From the NCBI RefSeq assembly GCF_009617875.1, contig NZ_BLAV01000001.1:2108001-2172000 (forward strand): 64,000 nucleotides of DNA. Direction: 5' to 3'. This DNA comes from Prolixibacter sp. NT017. GTDB taxonomy: Bacteria; Bacteroidota; Bacteroidia; Bacteroidales; Prolixibacteraceae. The notes under the pieces were generated by a model. That model saw only the letters and a program-made list of their open reading frames with translations, made no database searches and had not been told where the DNA came from. The translations under genes were made by a program, and so were the position numbers. Below, one piece after another: positions 18,171 to 28,042 of the stretch. Position 1 is the stretch's first letter. Every line of letters begins with the position of its first letter.

Positions 18171-20003
18171 TTATGCTTTAGGCAAACTGAATGAAAAAAC
18201 AGCTCCTTCGCCGGGGGCTCCTTCTGCACGGGTCAGACCTCCATGCCGGTTAACAATCCTCCGTACAATGGCCAGGCCAATACCTGTCCCTTCATATTCG
18301 GCATCCGAATGAAGTCGCTGAAAAGTACCAAACAGTTTATGTATATACTTCATATCAAACCCAATTCCATTATCCCTGATTGAAAACACATATTGGTTCT
18401 CGTCCACCTCACAGGTTATATCGATTTGAGTGTATTCTTTTTTCGAAGAATATTTAACTGCATTATTGATCAGGTTATACCAAACCTGCCGAAGCAACGC
18501 GTAATCGCCCTTCACTTCCGGCATCGATTCAATATGCCAACGAATATCGCGCTCTTTATTATCACGCTCTATTGCTTTTTGAACTTCTCCGACCAAAGAG
18601 CTCATATCGAACCGAACCATTTTCATTTCGGCTCTTCCCATACGGGAAAAATTCAACAGGTCATCAATCAACTTTGCCATCTCACTGCTCGCCTCTTTGA
18701 TATACCGTAAATACGTTTTTCCCTTTTCGTTCAGTTCCTCCTGATTCTTCTTTACCAGTAAATCAACAAATCCGGAAATATGCCGTAAGGGGGCACGTAA
18801 ATCATGTGAAACCGAATAGGAAAAAGATTCCAATTCTTCATTGACACTCTGAAGCTCACGATTAGCCTCGGTTAGCTCCCGGGTGCGCTCGTCAATCTTG
18901 TCCTCCAGCACTTCATTCAGCGAATTTAATTCGGCGATATACAGCTGTTCTTTATATCGATACCGGCTGATAAAGTAGGTGATAAAGAAAAGAACAAGGG
19001 CCGATAGCAAAAGTGCGCTCCACAGCAGCACACGCAGATGTAATAGCTGGGCTATATCTGTCTTTTTTAAATGAGCCACGAATACCCAATCATTCTGAGG
19101 ATCTGAAATCAGATTATTCAGGTTATTTTGCTTTCCATTGATGAAATCATTGGCGATCGAAACATGCCGGAAAACAAAAAGCCCGTTATCATTGTACACC
19201 GAGCCGGCAGCTTGTGAAGATATGGTGCCCCACGCATTCGGAAAATAATGTGCAAAATTCTGATTCGCCAGATTGTTGAACATGAAACCGAAAACAGGAA
19301 AGTTCGGAGGGCCCATCAGCCAATACCCGTCAGTATTCAAAAACATGAAATGCTTATTCACTTTTTTATTCTCGCCTGACAACTGGCTGAAATATCCGTT
19401 TAAATACTGGTTGATAACGATAATACCTAACAGCTTTTGTTTCAAACTGTACACCGGCGTAGCAAAACGAATAACGCGCTCATATGGCACTTCAATTTGA
19501 CCGCCCTCTATATTCAGATCGATGGGGGAAACATAGATCTCACCGGGCTTTAATTCCAGTGCATTCCGATAATAATAGCGGTCACTCTTATCCTGAAGAA
19601 CACTATCCGGTACACTCTGTAGCTTTCCCTCGATCCAGTTAAAGCGAATTCGCTCTCTCCCATCTGGTCCAATAAATCTTACCTGTTTGTAGTCCTGGTT
19701 GCTCATTGCCATTAACTGCATGTCTTCCTTCAGCAATTCGATGTCCCTCTTTTCCCCCGAATATTTTCGTACCGAGCGTTGCCGCGCTAAGTAACTAATA
19801 TCAGATACAGTAGGCGACAGTAAAGCGAGAATCAGGTTATTTCGCTGCTCCAGATAGTAAGAATAGTTGGCAACTGTATTTTTTAATATTCGCTCCTTTT
19901 GATCAACATAAACATACCACGTGATTGCCCCCACCAGCATATACAGGATAGCGAAAACCGGAAGAAAAACGATTAAAAACCTATTTTTCAGCAATAATCT
20001 CAT
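18171..20003 (-). CDS. Membrane sensor histidine kinase with periplasmic Cache-like domain
   Basis: Transmembrane kinase. TM1 lies at about residues 8-30, followed by a large periplasmic domain (about 35-320) with Cache-like features (IRFATPVYSLKQKLLGIIVINQY), then TM2 (about 325-345, LLLSALVLFFITYFI). A cytoplasmic coiled coil leads to HisKA with SYSVSHDLRAPLRHISGF and to a HATPase with RDNGIGFDMKY and GTGIGLAIVRRIVNRHGG. The HisKA/HATPase pair is of the phytochrome-like class that partners Rcp1-type regulators, as encoded next. The ligand is unknown; Cache domains typically sense small molecules. Confidence 0.92.
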   Translation of the reverse strand: MRLLLKNRFLIVFLPVFAILYMLVGAITWYVYVDQKERILKNTVANYSYYLEQRNNLILALLSPTVSDISYLARQRSVRKYSGEKRDIELLKEDMQLMAMSNQDYKQVRFIGPDGRERIRFNWIEGKLQSVPDSVLQDKSDRYYYRNALELKPGEIYVSPIDLNIEGGQIEVPYERVIRFATPVYSLKQKLLGIIVINQYLNGYFSQLSGENKKVNKHFMFLNTDGYWLMGPPNFPVFGFMFNNLANQNFAHYFPNAWGTISSQAAGSVYNDNGLFVFRHVSIANDFINGKQNNLNNLISDPQNDWVFVAHLKKTDIAQLLHLRVLLWSALLLSALVLFFITYFISRYRYKEQLYIAELNSLNEVLEDKIDERTRELTEANRELQSVNEELESFSYSVSHDLRAPLRHISGFVDLLVKKNQEELNEKGKTYLRYIKEASSEMAKLIDDLLNFSRMGRAEMKMVRFDMSSLVGEVQKAIERDNKERDIRWHIESMPEVKGDYALLRQVWYNLINNAVKYSSKKEYTQIDITCEVDENQYVFSIRDNGIGFDMKYIHKLFGTFQRLHSDAEYEGTGIGLAIVRRIVNRHGGLTRAEGAPGEGAVFSFSLPKA

Positions 20004-20263
20004 GAGCGGCAGTTAGTTTACTCAAAAAAGAGAATATCAACCTTAAAAAACTGACAGATAATCACAACTCATTCAAATGAACTGTAATTTTTGTATGGTT
20101 TGGATACAATTTTGGTTTCAAAAACTTTTTGAAAGTTAATAAAAGTTCGTCAAACGATAGAATAAATTCTCCAGAACTTCTGACGTGCCTCCATCCAGGC
20201 TTCCAGCAACTGCAGCACAAATTTAATTGCTATATTTCCGATACGATAAATAACTAACAACAC

Positions 20264-21019
20264 ATGACAATTATCCCCGATTCGTATCTGGAGCGAATAA
20301 GATACAATGAGCGGCTAACACCGTCGGTACTTGTTTTGTCGCAATTGCAAAAGATGCACTTACTCCATATTCCTTTCGAAAACCTGGACATTCATCAAAA
20401 CGTCCCTATCGAACTTAACATCGATCATATTTATAACAAAGTCATAGATCAACACCGGGGAGGATTCTGTTACGAATTGAACAGCTTGTTTTATGAATTG
20501 CTGAAGCATTTAGGCTTCAAAGTCCGACGAATTTCTGCCCGTGTTTACCACGACAATGAATACGCTCCCGAGTACGACCACCTGGCAATTGTAGCCACCA
20601 TCGATGGAAAAAACTACCTGGCCGATGTCGGTTTCGGTGAGTTCACTTTTTCGCCCTTGCAGCTCGACACAACGAAACCACAAAACGATGAGAGAGGTAC
20701 CTTCCGGATCGACCGGTATGAAGAAATTTACTACCGGGTGAGCAAGCAGGAAGGTAATGTTTGGCAACCAGTGTACATATTCGAAAACAGACAGCGGGAA
20801 CTCAAGGAATTTGAAGCCATGTGCCAGTATCATCAAACCAGCCCGGAGTCGCCTTTCACAAAAAGCCGCCTGATTACAAAACCGACCAACAACGGCCGCA
20901 TTACACTGACAGACGACACACTCAAAATCTCTCAAAGCGGCCAGGCAACAGAAGAAAAGCCCGTCAATTCTCCGGAAGAATTTGCCTCCTACCTGTTCAC
21001 CTATTTCGGAATCCGATGA
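20264..21019 (+). CDS. Arylamine N-acetyltransferase
   Basis: Acetyl-CoA-dependent N-acetyltransferase of the NAT family. The Cys-His-Asp triad is visible: Cys in RGGFCYELN (near residue 70), His in EYDHLAIV, and Asp in YLADVGFGE. The N-terminal helical bundle starts YLERIRYN and includes the family motif HLLHIPFENLDIH. The 251 residues are slightly shorter than the usual 260-280. It is a single gene between the kinase cluster (divergent) and the E1 gene. The physiological acceptor is unknown. A near-consensus -7 box (TATATTTC) lies about 26 bp before the ATG. Confidence 0.93.
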   Translation: MTIIPDSYLERIRYNERLTPSVLVLSQLQKMHLLHIPFENLDIHQNVPIELNIDHIYNKVIDQHRGGFCYELNSLFYELLKHLGFKVRRISARVYHDNEYAPEYDHLAIVATIDGKNYLADVGFGEFTFSPLQLDTTKPQNDERGTFRIDRYEEIYYRVSKQEGNVWQPVYIFENRQRELKEFEAMCQYHQTSPESPFTKSRLITKPTNNGRITLTDDTLKISQSGQATEEKPVNSPEEFASYLFTYFGIR

Positions 21020-21338
21020 GTCGGAACAGACTTCCCCTTTATACTCCCAAAACTGAATTCGTTCTTAATTCTGCTTTTAATAAAACATTTCCCTGCTGGT
21101 AATTACCCTGTCTGCGCGAAAGAAATTGCTTCGGACAAATGAACGAAATGAAACATTCGTTGTTTTCAGATTGGAAAAAGCTTAATCAATTCTTGTATTT
21201 ATGGTACGATTGAGTCGAATATTAAGTGAAGAATATAGGTTAAACCTGAAAAAAATGGGGCAGCGTGATATTTGTCTCTTTTATTAAGATTAAATCTTTA
21301 TAATTTTCACGTCGAAAGAAAATACTAAGCAAGCTCAT
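21020..21338. other. Intergenic region upstream of the E1 gene
   Basis: About 320 bp with no gene. It contains a 13-bp perfect palindrome AAGATTAAATCTT at 21286-21298, 41 bp before the E1 start codon, a possible operator or promoter-proximal element. No intrinsic terminator for the N-acetyltransferase gene was identified. Confidence 0.4.
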
Positions 21339-23777
21339 ATGTCAACATTAGAAATCCCTTATGGGAAAGTTCTTAAAAATTTGTCCAAAGAAGATATCCT
21401 GAATGACTACAAGCTGGCCCACCTTAGCCGGCAAATCAGTGTTATCGGACGCAAGGAGGTGTTAAGGGGTAACGCCGAATTCGGAATCTTTGGAGATGGA
21501 AAAGAGATCGCTCAGTTGGCAGCCGCCCATTTTTTCAGAGAGGGCGACTGGCGTTCAGGTTATTATCGCGACCAGACGTTTATGCTGGCTACCGGGATGA
21601 CCACTCCCGAAGAACTATTTGCACAATTGTACGGCGACACGGATGCTGAAGCCAATCCGGGCAATGCCGGTCGCTCCATGGTTAACCACTATGGTACACC
21701 CAATGTAACTCCCGACGGCCAGTGGCTCAACCTGGTCGAACAAAAAAACACTTCCTCCGACATCGCTCCCACTGCCGGTCAAATGCCTCGCATGGTCGGA
21801 CTGGCCTACGCATCGAAACTTTACCGGAACAACAAAGAACTACACGATTACACGCAGTTTTCGGATTTAGGTAACGAAGTGGTTTTTGGTACCATTGGCG
21901 ACGCGAGCTCGGCCGAAGGACATTTTTGGGAAACGATCAATGCTTCGGCAGTGTTGCAGGTTCCGCTGGCACTCTCGGTGTGGGACGATGGCTACGGTAT
22001 TTCCGTACCCGGAAAATACCAGATTGCCAAAGCCAATATCTCGGAAGTGTTGAGTGGTTTTGAAAAACGAAACAACGACGAGAACGGAATCCTGATTTAC
22101 CGTGCAAAAGGATGGGATTATCCCCGCCTGCTTGAAATGTACGGAGAAGGCGTTGCCCGTTGCCGAGAAAAACACATTCCGGTTCTTTTTCATGTGAATG
22201 AGCTGACTCAGCCGATGGGACACTCATCATCGGGTTCTCACGAGCGTTACAAGCCGAAGGAACGCCTGAAATGGGAAACCGAGTTCGATGCGATTGTAAA
22301 GATGAAAGAGTGGTTGCTGGTGGAAGGCATTGCCACTGAAGAAGAACTAAAATCGCTCGAGAAAGAGGCAGAAGATATTGCACGGAAAGCGAAAGACAAA
22401 GCCTGGAAAAACATCAAAACACCGGTGCAGAAAGAACGCGACGAACTGGTTCGCATCGTTGAAGGCCGCTCCTGTAGCTGTGTCGACTCCCGAAGCGATG
22501 TAGTGGATTCCATCACCAATTCGCTCAAAAAGCTAAAGTATCCCATCCGCAGGGATACGGTTAGCTCGGCGCGGAAAATCATGCGGAATGTTTGCCGCAC
22601 GTGCCCGGCCAAACGGAGCCTTCAGCATCAGCTTTCCAACTGGCTGAAAGAACAAGGCGTACAAAACCACGAACGATACAGCAGCAAACTATACAGTGAA
22701 ACGGATTTTGCAGCCGTTAAATCGACTGCAGTTCCGCCGGTTTTTACCGATAAATCGGAAACCATTCCGGGCCGTGAAGTACTGCTGCGCAACTTCGATA
22801 AACTCTTTGCCAAATACCCGCTGCTGGTCACCTTTGGCGAAGATACCGGCGCATTGGGTGATGTGAACAAAGGACTGGAAGGCATGCAGGCCAAGTATGG
22901 CGAACTCCGGGTAACCGACACCGGTATCCGCGAAACGACTATCCTGGGACAGGGAATCGGCCTCGCTTTGCGCGGAATGCGTCCCATTGTCGAGATTCAG
23001 TATTTCGACTATATCCTGTATGCGCTGCAAACGCTTAGCGACGATTTGGCCACGCTGCACTGGCGTACCGCCGGCGCTCAAAAAGCACCGGTGATTGTCC
23101 GTACCCGTGGTCACCGATTGATTGGTATCTGGCACTCCGGTTCACCACTCAGCATGATCATCAACTCCATTCGCGGTATTCATGTTTGCGTTCCGCGCGA
23201 TATGACCCAGGCAGCCGGCATGTACAACACGCTGCTGGAATCGGATGACCCGGCACTGGTGATCGAGTCACTCAACGGTTACCGCATTCGCGAGAAATGT
23301 CCGGAGAACCTCGGTGAGTTTAAAGTGCCACTCGGTATTCCGGAAATTATACATGAAGGAACCGACGTGACTTTGGTAACTTATGGTTCTTGTGTACGCA
23401 TTGCTCAGGAAGCAGTAAAACAACTCGATGACTTTGGCATTAGTGTAGAACTGATTGATGTGCAAACGCTGTTACCGTTCGATACAACCGGCGTTATTGG
23501 TAAGTCGCTTTCGAAGACCAACCGCATCGTCTTCTTCGACGAGGATGTACCGGGAGGGACCACGGCTTTCATGATGCAGCACGTAATGGAAAAACAGCGC
23601 GGATATTTCCAGCTCGACTCAGCTCCGAAGACCATTACCGCCGAATCACACCGACCGGCCTATTCAACCGACGGTGATTACTTCTCCAACCCGAATGCCG
23701 AAGATGTGTTTGACGCTGTATACGAGATGATGAGTGAAACCGACCCCAAACAGTTTCCGCCCATTTATCCTGAGTAA
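21339..23777 (+). CDS. Fused E1 alpha/beta subunit of a 2-oxoacid dehydrogenase complex
   Basis: Thiamine-diphosphate-dependent E1 component, probably branched-chain 2-oxoacid dehydrogenase-like. The first ~330 residues are an E1-alpha domain with the TPP/Mg motif starting IGDASSAEGHFWETINASA. A linker of about 100 residues contains a Cys cluster (RSCSCVD, NVCRTCPAK). The E1-beta/transketolase-C part follows (about 470-812), with TFGEDTGALGDVNKGLEG, GIRETTILGQGIGLALRG and FFDEDVPGGTTAFMMQHV. The 812-residue fusion is the form common in Bacteroidota. E2 and E3 genes are not adjacent. The last residues PPIYPE and the terminator are duplicated about 6 kb downstream. Confidence 0.88.
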   Translation: MSTLEIPYGKVLKNLSKEDILNDYKLAHLSRQISVIGRKEVLRGNAEFGIFGDGKEIAQLAAAHFFREGDWRSGYYRDQTFMLATGMTTPEELFAQLYGDTDAEANPGNAGRSMVNHYGTPNVTPDGQWLNLVEQKNTSSDIAPTAGQMPRMVGLAYASKLYRNNKELHDYTQFSDLGNEVVFGTIGDASSAEGHFWETINASAVLQVPLALSVWDDGYGISVPGKYQIAKANISEVLSGFEKRNNDENGILIYRAKGWDYPRLLEMYGEGVARCREKHIPVLFHVNELTQPMGHSSSGSHERYKPKERLKWETEFDAIVKMKEWLLVEGIATEEELKSLEKEAEDIARKAKDKAWKNIKTPVQKERDELVRIVEGRSCSCVDSRSDVVDSITNSLKKLKYPIRRDTVSSARKIMRNVCRTCPAKRSLQHQLSNWLKEQGVQNHERYSSKLYSETDFAAVKSTAVPPVFTDKSETIPGREVLLRNFDKLFAKYPLLVTFGEDTGALGDVNKGLEGMQAKYGELRVTDTGIRETTILGQGIGLALRGMRPIVEIQYFDYILYALQTLSDDLATLHWRTAGAQKAPVIVRTRGHRLIGIWHSGSPLSMIINSIRGIHVCVPRDMTQAAGMYNTLLESDDPALVIESLNGYRIREKCPENLGEFKVPLGIPEIIHEGTDVTLVTYGSCVRIAQEAVKQLDDFGISVELIDVQTLLPFDTTGVIGKSLSKTNRIVFFDEDVPGGTTAFMMQHVMEKQRGYFQLDSAPKTITAESHRPAYSTDGDYFSNPNAEDVFDAVYEMMSETDPKQFPPIYPE

Positions 23778-23808
23778 CGGAAGTATTCCGCTAACGATAA
23801 ACACACAT

Positions 23809-23841
23809 GCCTGATAGGTTTTCAGTACCTGTCAGGCTTTT
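23809..23841 (+). terminator. Intrinsic terminator of the E1 gene
   Basis: Inverted repeat GCCTGATAGG / CCTGTCAGGC (one G-T-type mismatch) with a 9-nt loop, followed by TTTTCTTTG. It lies 32 bp after the E1 stop codon. A near-identical hairpin is found at 29891-29919. Confidence 0.85.
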
Positions 23842-24200
23842 CTTTGTTCAAAAGTAAAAAACGAACATTTTGTCACACCTTACTAGTCCTCATTCATTTT
23901 GTTCGTCTTAGCGAGATTTATTACGTCCGACTCTCATTTTTGCTTCCTTTCAAAACAATTCACTAGTTTCTACAAGGCTTTTTCTCACTGAAGAATTTGG
24001 CAGTCTTAGGAAGCTTTTTCTGTCATATCTTTTGCTATATCGTTTTTCCCACAAAACAGAAGGATATAAATATGGTTTTACAATTATACTTAAACTATAT
24101 ATGAAAATAATTATATACAACTATTCGAAAGACCTCATATATATACTTATCGAATTTTATAAAATAGCACCAAAAAAAAGTTCATTTTTTTGAACAAACC

Positions 24201-24230
24201 TTGTATGCTTGGAAATAATAACTACCTTAG
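24201..24230 (+). promoter_or_regulatory. Candidate Bacteroidetes-type promoter
   Basis: TTG at 24201-24203 and TACCTTAG at 24223-24230 resemble the -33 TTTG and -7 TAnnTTTG elements with plausible spacing; the -7 box has one mismatch. It would start transcription near 24237, giving a long leader before the lipoprotein gene at 24470. Confidence 0.4.
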
Positions 24231-24469
24231 CTCTATCAATTCATCCTAAATGAATCTCAACCAAGAATAGACATTTTCTGAAATAAAACAAAAACTATTA
24301 TAAAGAGTTAGATATGTTATACCATTCAGTATTCATATTACTTCTCTATTATAAAAACAAGGGTAAAAAGTAACCCAGCCCTTATAACAAGAACCGGGTT
24401 ACAACAGGTATTTTAATAATCCGGAGTCGGAAGTTCCTGCTTCCATCTCCATTAAAACTCTACAAAGAA

Positions 24470-25561
24470 ATGAAAAAATTTGTTTTGTTGTGCATGGCAG
24501 CTGCACTATCGACCTTTTTCACTGGTTGCCAAAAGGATGACGTAGACAGTCAACTCCCTGGTGAACTACTACAGAAAAACGCTATGGAACCCAATGTGTA
24601 CTCAGAAAATGGCTATCTGGCATTCAAGAACGTAGAAACACTAGATAGTATCGCACAAATAAAGAATCAGGAAGATGCTTCATCGCAAATATCATGGGAA
24701 GAATACATGCACTTTGAATCAGCCAGAACCTACCGCGCTAAACTGAATGATGAAATTTTCGACACTAACGACTACTCTTCGTTCATAAAGAAAGCTAATG
24801 CAGCTGCCTCTGAGGGTTACTTTAGTAAAAGAGATTCATGCATGGATTATCCTTTTTTTAACTACAGCTGGGCATCCGTTCTTAACAAAGATGGCATTGT
24901 AAAAATTGGAGACATTCTCTATGCCTTTAATAAAGCCGGAGGAATTGCTATATACGAAGGAACTCCCGAACTTCTTTCCTTGGTAAGAAAAGGTGAAGCA
25001 TCACCGGCAGATGTTGAATACATTCAATTTGGGAATCTTCTGAAATCTGCTTCCGTAGATGGTTATGGGAAATATTTTAAGACGGAAAAAAGAAGTGGTA
25101 AATATAAATTGTCGGTTTCTTTAAGCTACGATGTCGTTAAAGTTCCCAAACGTGTCTATATTCCCGATGCTCATGATTTTAAATGGGTCGATTTACCCGA
25201 TGGAGTAAAATATGAAATATACTGCCACCAACAGAAGAAAGGAATTTTCGGATGGAGAGATTATCAGACCCACTTATCATACAAAGACTATGCAGTAAAA
25301 ATAGGAGGGAATCATATTGCGGAAGAAAATTTCACTTACCCAAAAGTAAATTATTCCGATTCAAACCCCACCTTGAAACAGCCTTCAGAGGCTCTTTCCA
25401 ATCATTTCATAAAACTGTATGCAGCCCAGTATCCTTTCCGGATAGTTAGTGATAATCCGCCGGCAGCACCAATCGCGCCGACTGTAGAACTCATTAATTT
25501 TAAAATATGGACGAGGAAGACTGGAACGGAAAACGATCCAATAAAATTTGTTGTTCAATAA
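24470..25561 (+). CDS. Uncharacterised lipoprotein
   Basis: 363-residue lipoprotein with a clear lipobox (TFFTGC, Cys near residue 20), so it is exported and lipidated. I do not recognise a named catalytic domain. The central part has a Bacteroidetes-specific look (YLAFKNVETLDSIAQIKN near the start, KIGDILYAFNKAGGIAIYEGT in the middle), similar in style to DUF4848-type proteins, but this is not a firm match. The C-terminal third is basic and Tyr-rich. It lies 17 bp before the TonB-dependent receptor gene and is probably co-transcribed, suggesting a role as a surface or periplasmic accessory of that receptor. Confidence 0.65.
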   Translation: MKKFVLLCMAAALSTFFTGCQKDDVDSQLPGELLQKNAMEPNVYSENGYLAFKNVETLDSIAQIKNQEDASSQISWEEYMHFESARTYRAKLNDEIFDTNDYSSFIKKANAAASEGYFSKRDSCMDYPFFNYSWASVLNKDGIVKIGDILYAFNKAGGIAIYEGTPELLSLVRKGEASPADVEYIQFGNLLKSASVDGYGKYFKTEKRSGKYKLSVSLSYDVVKVPKRVYIPDAHDFKWVDLPDGVKYEIYCHQQKKGIFGWRDYQTHLSYKDYAVKIGGNHIAEENFTYPKVNYSDSNPTLKQPSEALSNHFIKLYAAQYPFRIVSDNPPAAPIAPTVELINFKIWTRKTGTENDPIKFVVQ

Positions 25562-25635
25562 GTAACATCGATTAAAATATGGAATACCGGGGCACCTATT
25601 TCAATTTGTTCCGGTATTCTCTTCAGGTTTATCAT

Positions 25636-28038
25636 ATGAGCCATCTTCGCAACATTCTGCTAATTCTACTTTTCTTTTACCAACAGGTCGATGCTCAGAA
25701 ATATGCAACCATTTCAGGCTATATCCGCGATTCCATATCTTCTGAGAATTTAAATAGCGCCACCATTTACAACCTGTCTTCACTGCAGGGTACCCTAAGC
25801 AACAATTATGGCTTCTATTCCCTGAGAGTTCCTACCGGGAAAGTTAGCCTCTTCATCTCGTATGTTGGGTACCAGCCACAACATCTGAACCTAGCTGTTC
25901 AAAAAGATACAACCATCGATTTCAGGTTGAGCAGCCAAAATGAAATACAGCAGATCAAGGTTTCGGCAAAAAACAAAAATCTTGATTCCTCGTTGCCAGG
26001 ACACCAACACATCACCATGCAATCCATTGAGGCACTCCCCGGATTTCTTGGCGAACAGGATGTATTAAAAAGCCTGACTATATTACCAGGAGTGCAACAA
26101 GGGCACGAAGGAAGCGCCGGTATATTTGTGCGCGGCGGAAGTCCTGACCAGAATCTTATTTTATTAGACGGAGTACCCGTATTCAACGCATCTCATCTGT
26201 TCGGCTTTGTTTCTGTTTTCACTCCCGAAGCACTGCAAAGCGTCGATTTTTATAAGGGAGGCTTCCCCGTACGCTACGGAGGCCGTTTATCATCGGTGAT
26301 TGATGTACGGATGAAAGAAGGCAATAAAAATAAGCAGAAAACCAATCTCACTTTCGGCATTATTTCATCAAAATTCACACACGAAGGTCCCATAAAAAAA
26401 GGAAAATCATCGTATTTAATCTCTGCCCGAAGAACTCTTCTTGATGTACTGGTCACGGGTGCAGCCAAAATAAACAAACAATCGTCTGATGACGGTGCCG
26501 TTGTTCCGGGACTCAACTTTTACGACTTCAACCTGAAATTTAATTTTGATCTCAACAAGAAAAACAGGCTTTACTTTAGCTTTTATACCGGTGGTGACCG
26601 GATGTTTTCCCGTTTTTTCCAAGATGAAACTTTTACAGGTCAGGAGGGCCGGGAAATCACATCCGAACAGCGGACAAAGGTAGATCTCCGATGGGGAAAT
26701 AAGATCGGGGCTATTCGGTGGAATAGCCAGGTTGGAAATAAATTGTTCCTCAACACCACGCTCTCTTCGGGCTTATTTCAATATACCATTCACAATAATT
26801 ACAGGCAGATTCGAACAGAAGCAAATAAGAACGAGAAACAACAAACCGATATTAGATACAACACACTTGTTAATAACAACAAACTTCAGTTCCTTTTCGA
26901 CTGGTACCTAACCAATCAACATAAGATACAATTTGGCAGCAATGCTGAGGTCAACGGGTTTGTCCCCGGCAAACAGGAAATTTCGAGGAACGACGAAACT
27001 CCCTTCAAAAGAGGAAACGGATGGACTTCAAACAAAGCGCTGGCCCTGTTTGCTGACGACCATTGGACGCCGGATGAAAAACTAACGATTTACGGAGGAC
27101 TGAGATACGACTTCTATTTATTGCAGGGAGAATGGTTTACCTATTTACAGCCCCGCGTAAGCCTTTGTTTTGCCCCATCGCCAAAGTACAGTATAAACCT
27201 GTCGTACGATGAAATGGCACAACCCATCCACTTGCTCACGAACAGCAGTATCGGTCTCCCCTCCGACATATGGGTACCTGCCATCAAAAATGTACCGCCC
27301 GAATATTCCACGCAAATTGCCTTAGGAATCAATACTTCTGTAAATAATCACCTGAACTACTCTTTCGACTCATACTACAAAACAATGAAAGGTGTAATTA
27401 ATTATAAGGCAGGATACAGCTTTATGGACATATACAAAGACTGGGGAAGCCTGGTTGAAACCGGTACCGGAAGAGCATGGGGTTTCGAGCAACATCTAAA
27501 CTACGAAAAAAATCAACTGAAAGGATGGTTAAACTATACTCTTTCGTGGAACAGACGCAAATTTGCCTCCATCAACAATGGCCAACCATTTCCGTTCAAA
27601 TTCGACCGCCGGCATGACATCAATGTTGGTCTGATTTACAAACTATCAGAAAAAACTGAATTATCGGCTGTATGGACTTTCCAATCCGGAACAGCTGCTA
27701 CTATACCTCAGATAAATTATCAGGCTGCCGGACCGGTAAACTATACAATTACCGATTTTATCACCGGTAAAGATGTGGAAGATCCCGCTCGCATTCAATA
27801 CATCGATAATTACAACGGAAGCAGGCTTCCCGCTTTTCACCACCTCGACATCGGATTGACATTCAAAAAACAACGAACATCATACGAACGCGAATGGAAA
27901 ATTGGAGTATACAATGTATATGCTCGTCAAAATCCGTATATGTATTATCCATATACTGCGCCCAATGGCTACCAAAAATACAGGCAAATAAGCATTTTTC
28001 CGTTTCTCCCATCCATCAGTTACCATATTCAATTCTAG
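25636..28038 (+). CDS. TonB-dependent receptor with CarboxypepD-like N-terminal domain
   Basis: Outer-membrane TonB-dependent receptor. I place the start at the ATG at 25636 (MSHLRNILLILLFFYQQ), which gives a normal signal peptide; an upstream in-frame ATG at 25579 would add 19 residues in front of it. A carboxypeptidase-regulatory-like domain follows (TISGYIRDSISSENLNSATI), then the plug with GIFVRGGSPDQNLILLDGVP and FYKGGFPVRYGGRLSSVIDV, then the barrel ending HIQF with terminal Phe. There is no SusD partner; the next gene is a DUF4249 lipoprotein, a known pairing in Bacteroidota. The substrate is unknown. Confidence 0.92.
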   Translation: MSHLRNILLILLFFYQQVDAQKYATISGYIRDSISSENLNSATIYNLSSLQGTLSNNYGFYSLRVPTGKVSLFISYVGYQPQHLNLAVQKDTTIDFRLSSQNEIQQIKVSAKNKNLDSSLPGHQHITMQSIEALPGFLGEQDVLKSLTILPGVQQGHEGSAGIFVRGGSPDQNLILLDGVPVFNASHLFGFVSVFTPEALQSVDFYKGGFPVRYGGRLSSVIDVRMKEGNKNKQKTNLTFGIISSKFTHEGPIKKGKSSYLISARRTLLDVLVTGAAKINKQSSDDGAVVPGLNFYDFNLKFNFDLNKKNRLYFSFYTGGDRMFSRFFQDETFTGQEGREITSEQRTKVDLRWGNKIGAIRWNSQVGNKLFLNTTLSSGLFQYTIHNNYRQIRTEANKNEKQQTDIRYNTLVNNNKLQFLFDWYLTNQHKIQFGSNAEVNGFVPGKQEISRNDETPFKRGNGWTSNKALALFADDHWTPDEKLTIYGGLRYDFYLLQGEWFTYLQPRVSLCFAPSPKYSINLSYDEMAQPIHLLTNSSIGLPSDIWVPAIKNVPPEYSTQIALGINTSVNNHLNYSFDSYYKTMKGVINYKAGYSFMDIYKDWGSLVETGTGRAWGFEQHLNYEKNQLKGWLNYTLSWNRRKFASINNGQPFPFKFDRRHDINVGLIYKLSEKTELSAVWTFQSGTAATIPQINYQAAGPVNYTITDFITGKDVEDPARIQYIDNYNGSRLPAFHHLDIGLTFKKQRTSYEREWKIGVYNVYARQNPYMYYPYTAPNGYQKYRQISIFPFLPSISYHIQF

Positions 28039-28042
28039 TCTC

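Larger units (their letters stand above)
23778..24469. other. AT-rich intergenic region before the 24.5-kb lipoprotein gene
   Basis: Nearly 700 bp with a terminator at its left end (23809-23841), then strongly AT-rich DNA with no open frame of coding character. It contains a probable promoter (24201-24230), leaving a leader of roughly 230 nt, and an inverted repeat GTAACCC / GGGTTAC at 24370-24402 inside that leader. The composition differs clearly from the E1 gene to its left. Confidence 0.5.

Noticed and set aside
21867..23135. Several minus-strand frames of 118-148 codons within the E1 gene
   Set aside because: Antisense shadows; the E1 gene shows continuous TPP-enzyme motifs.
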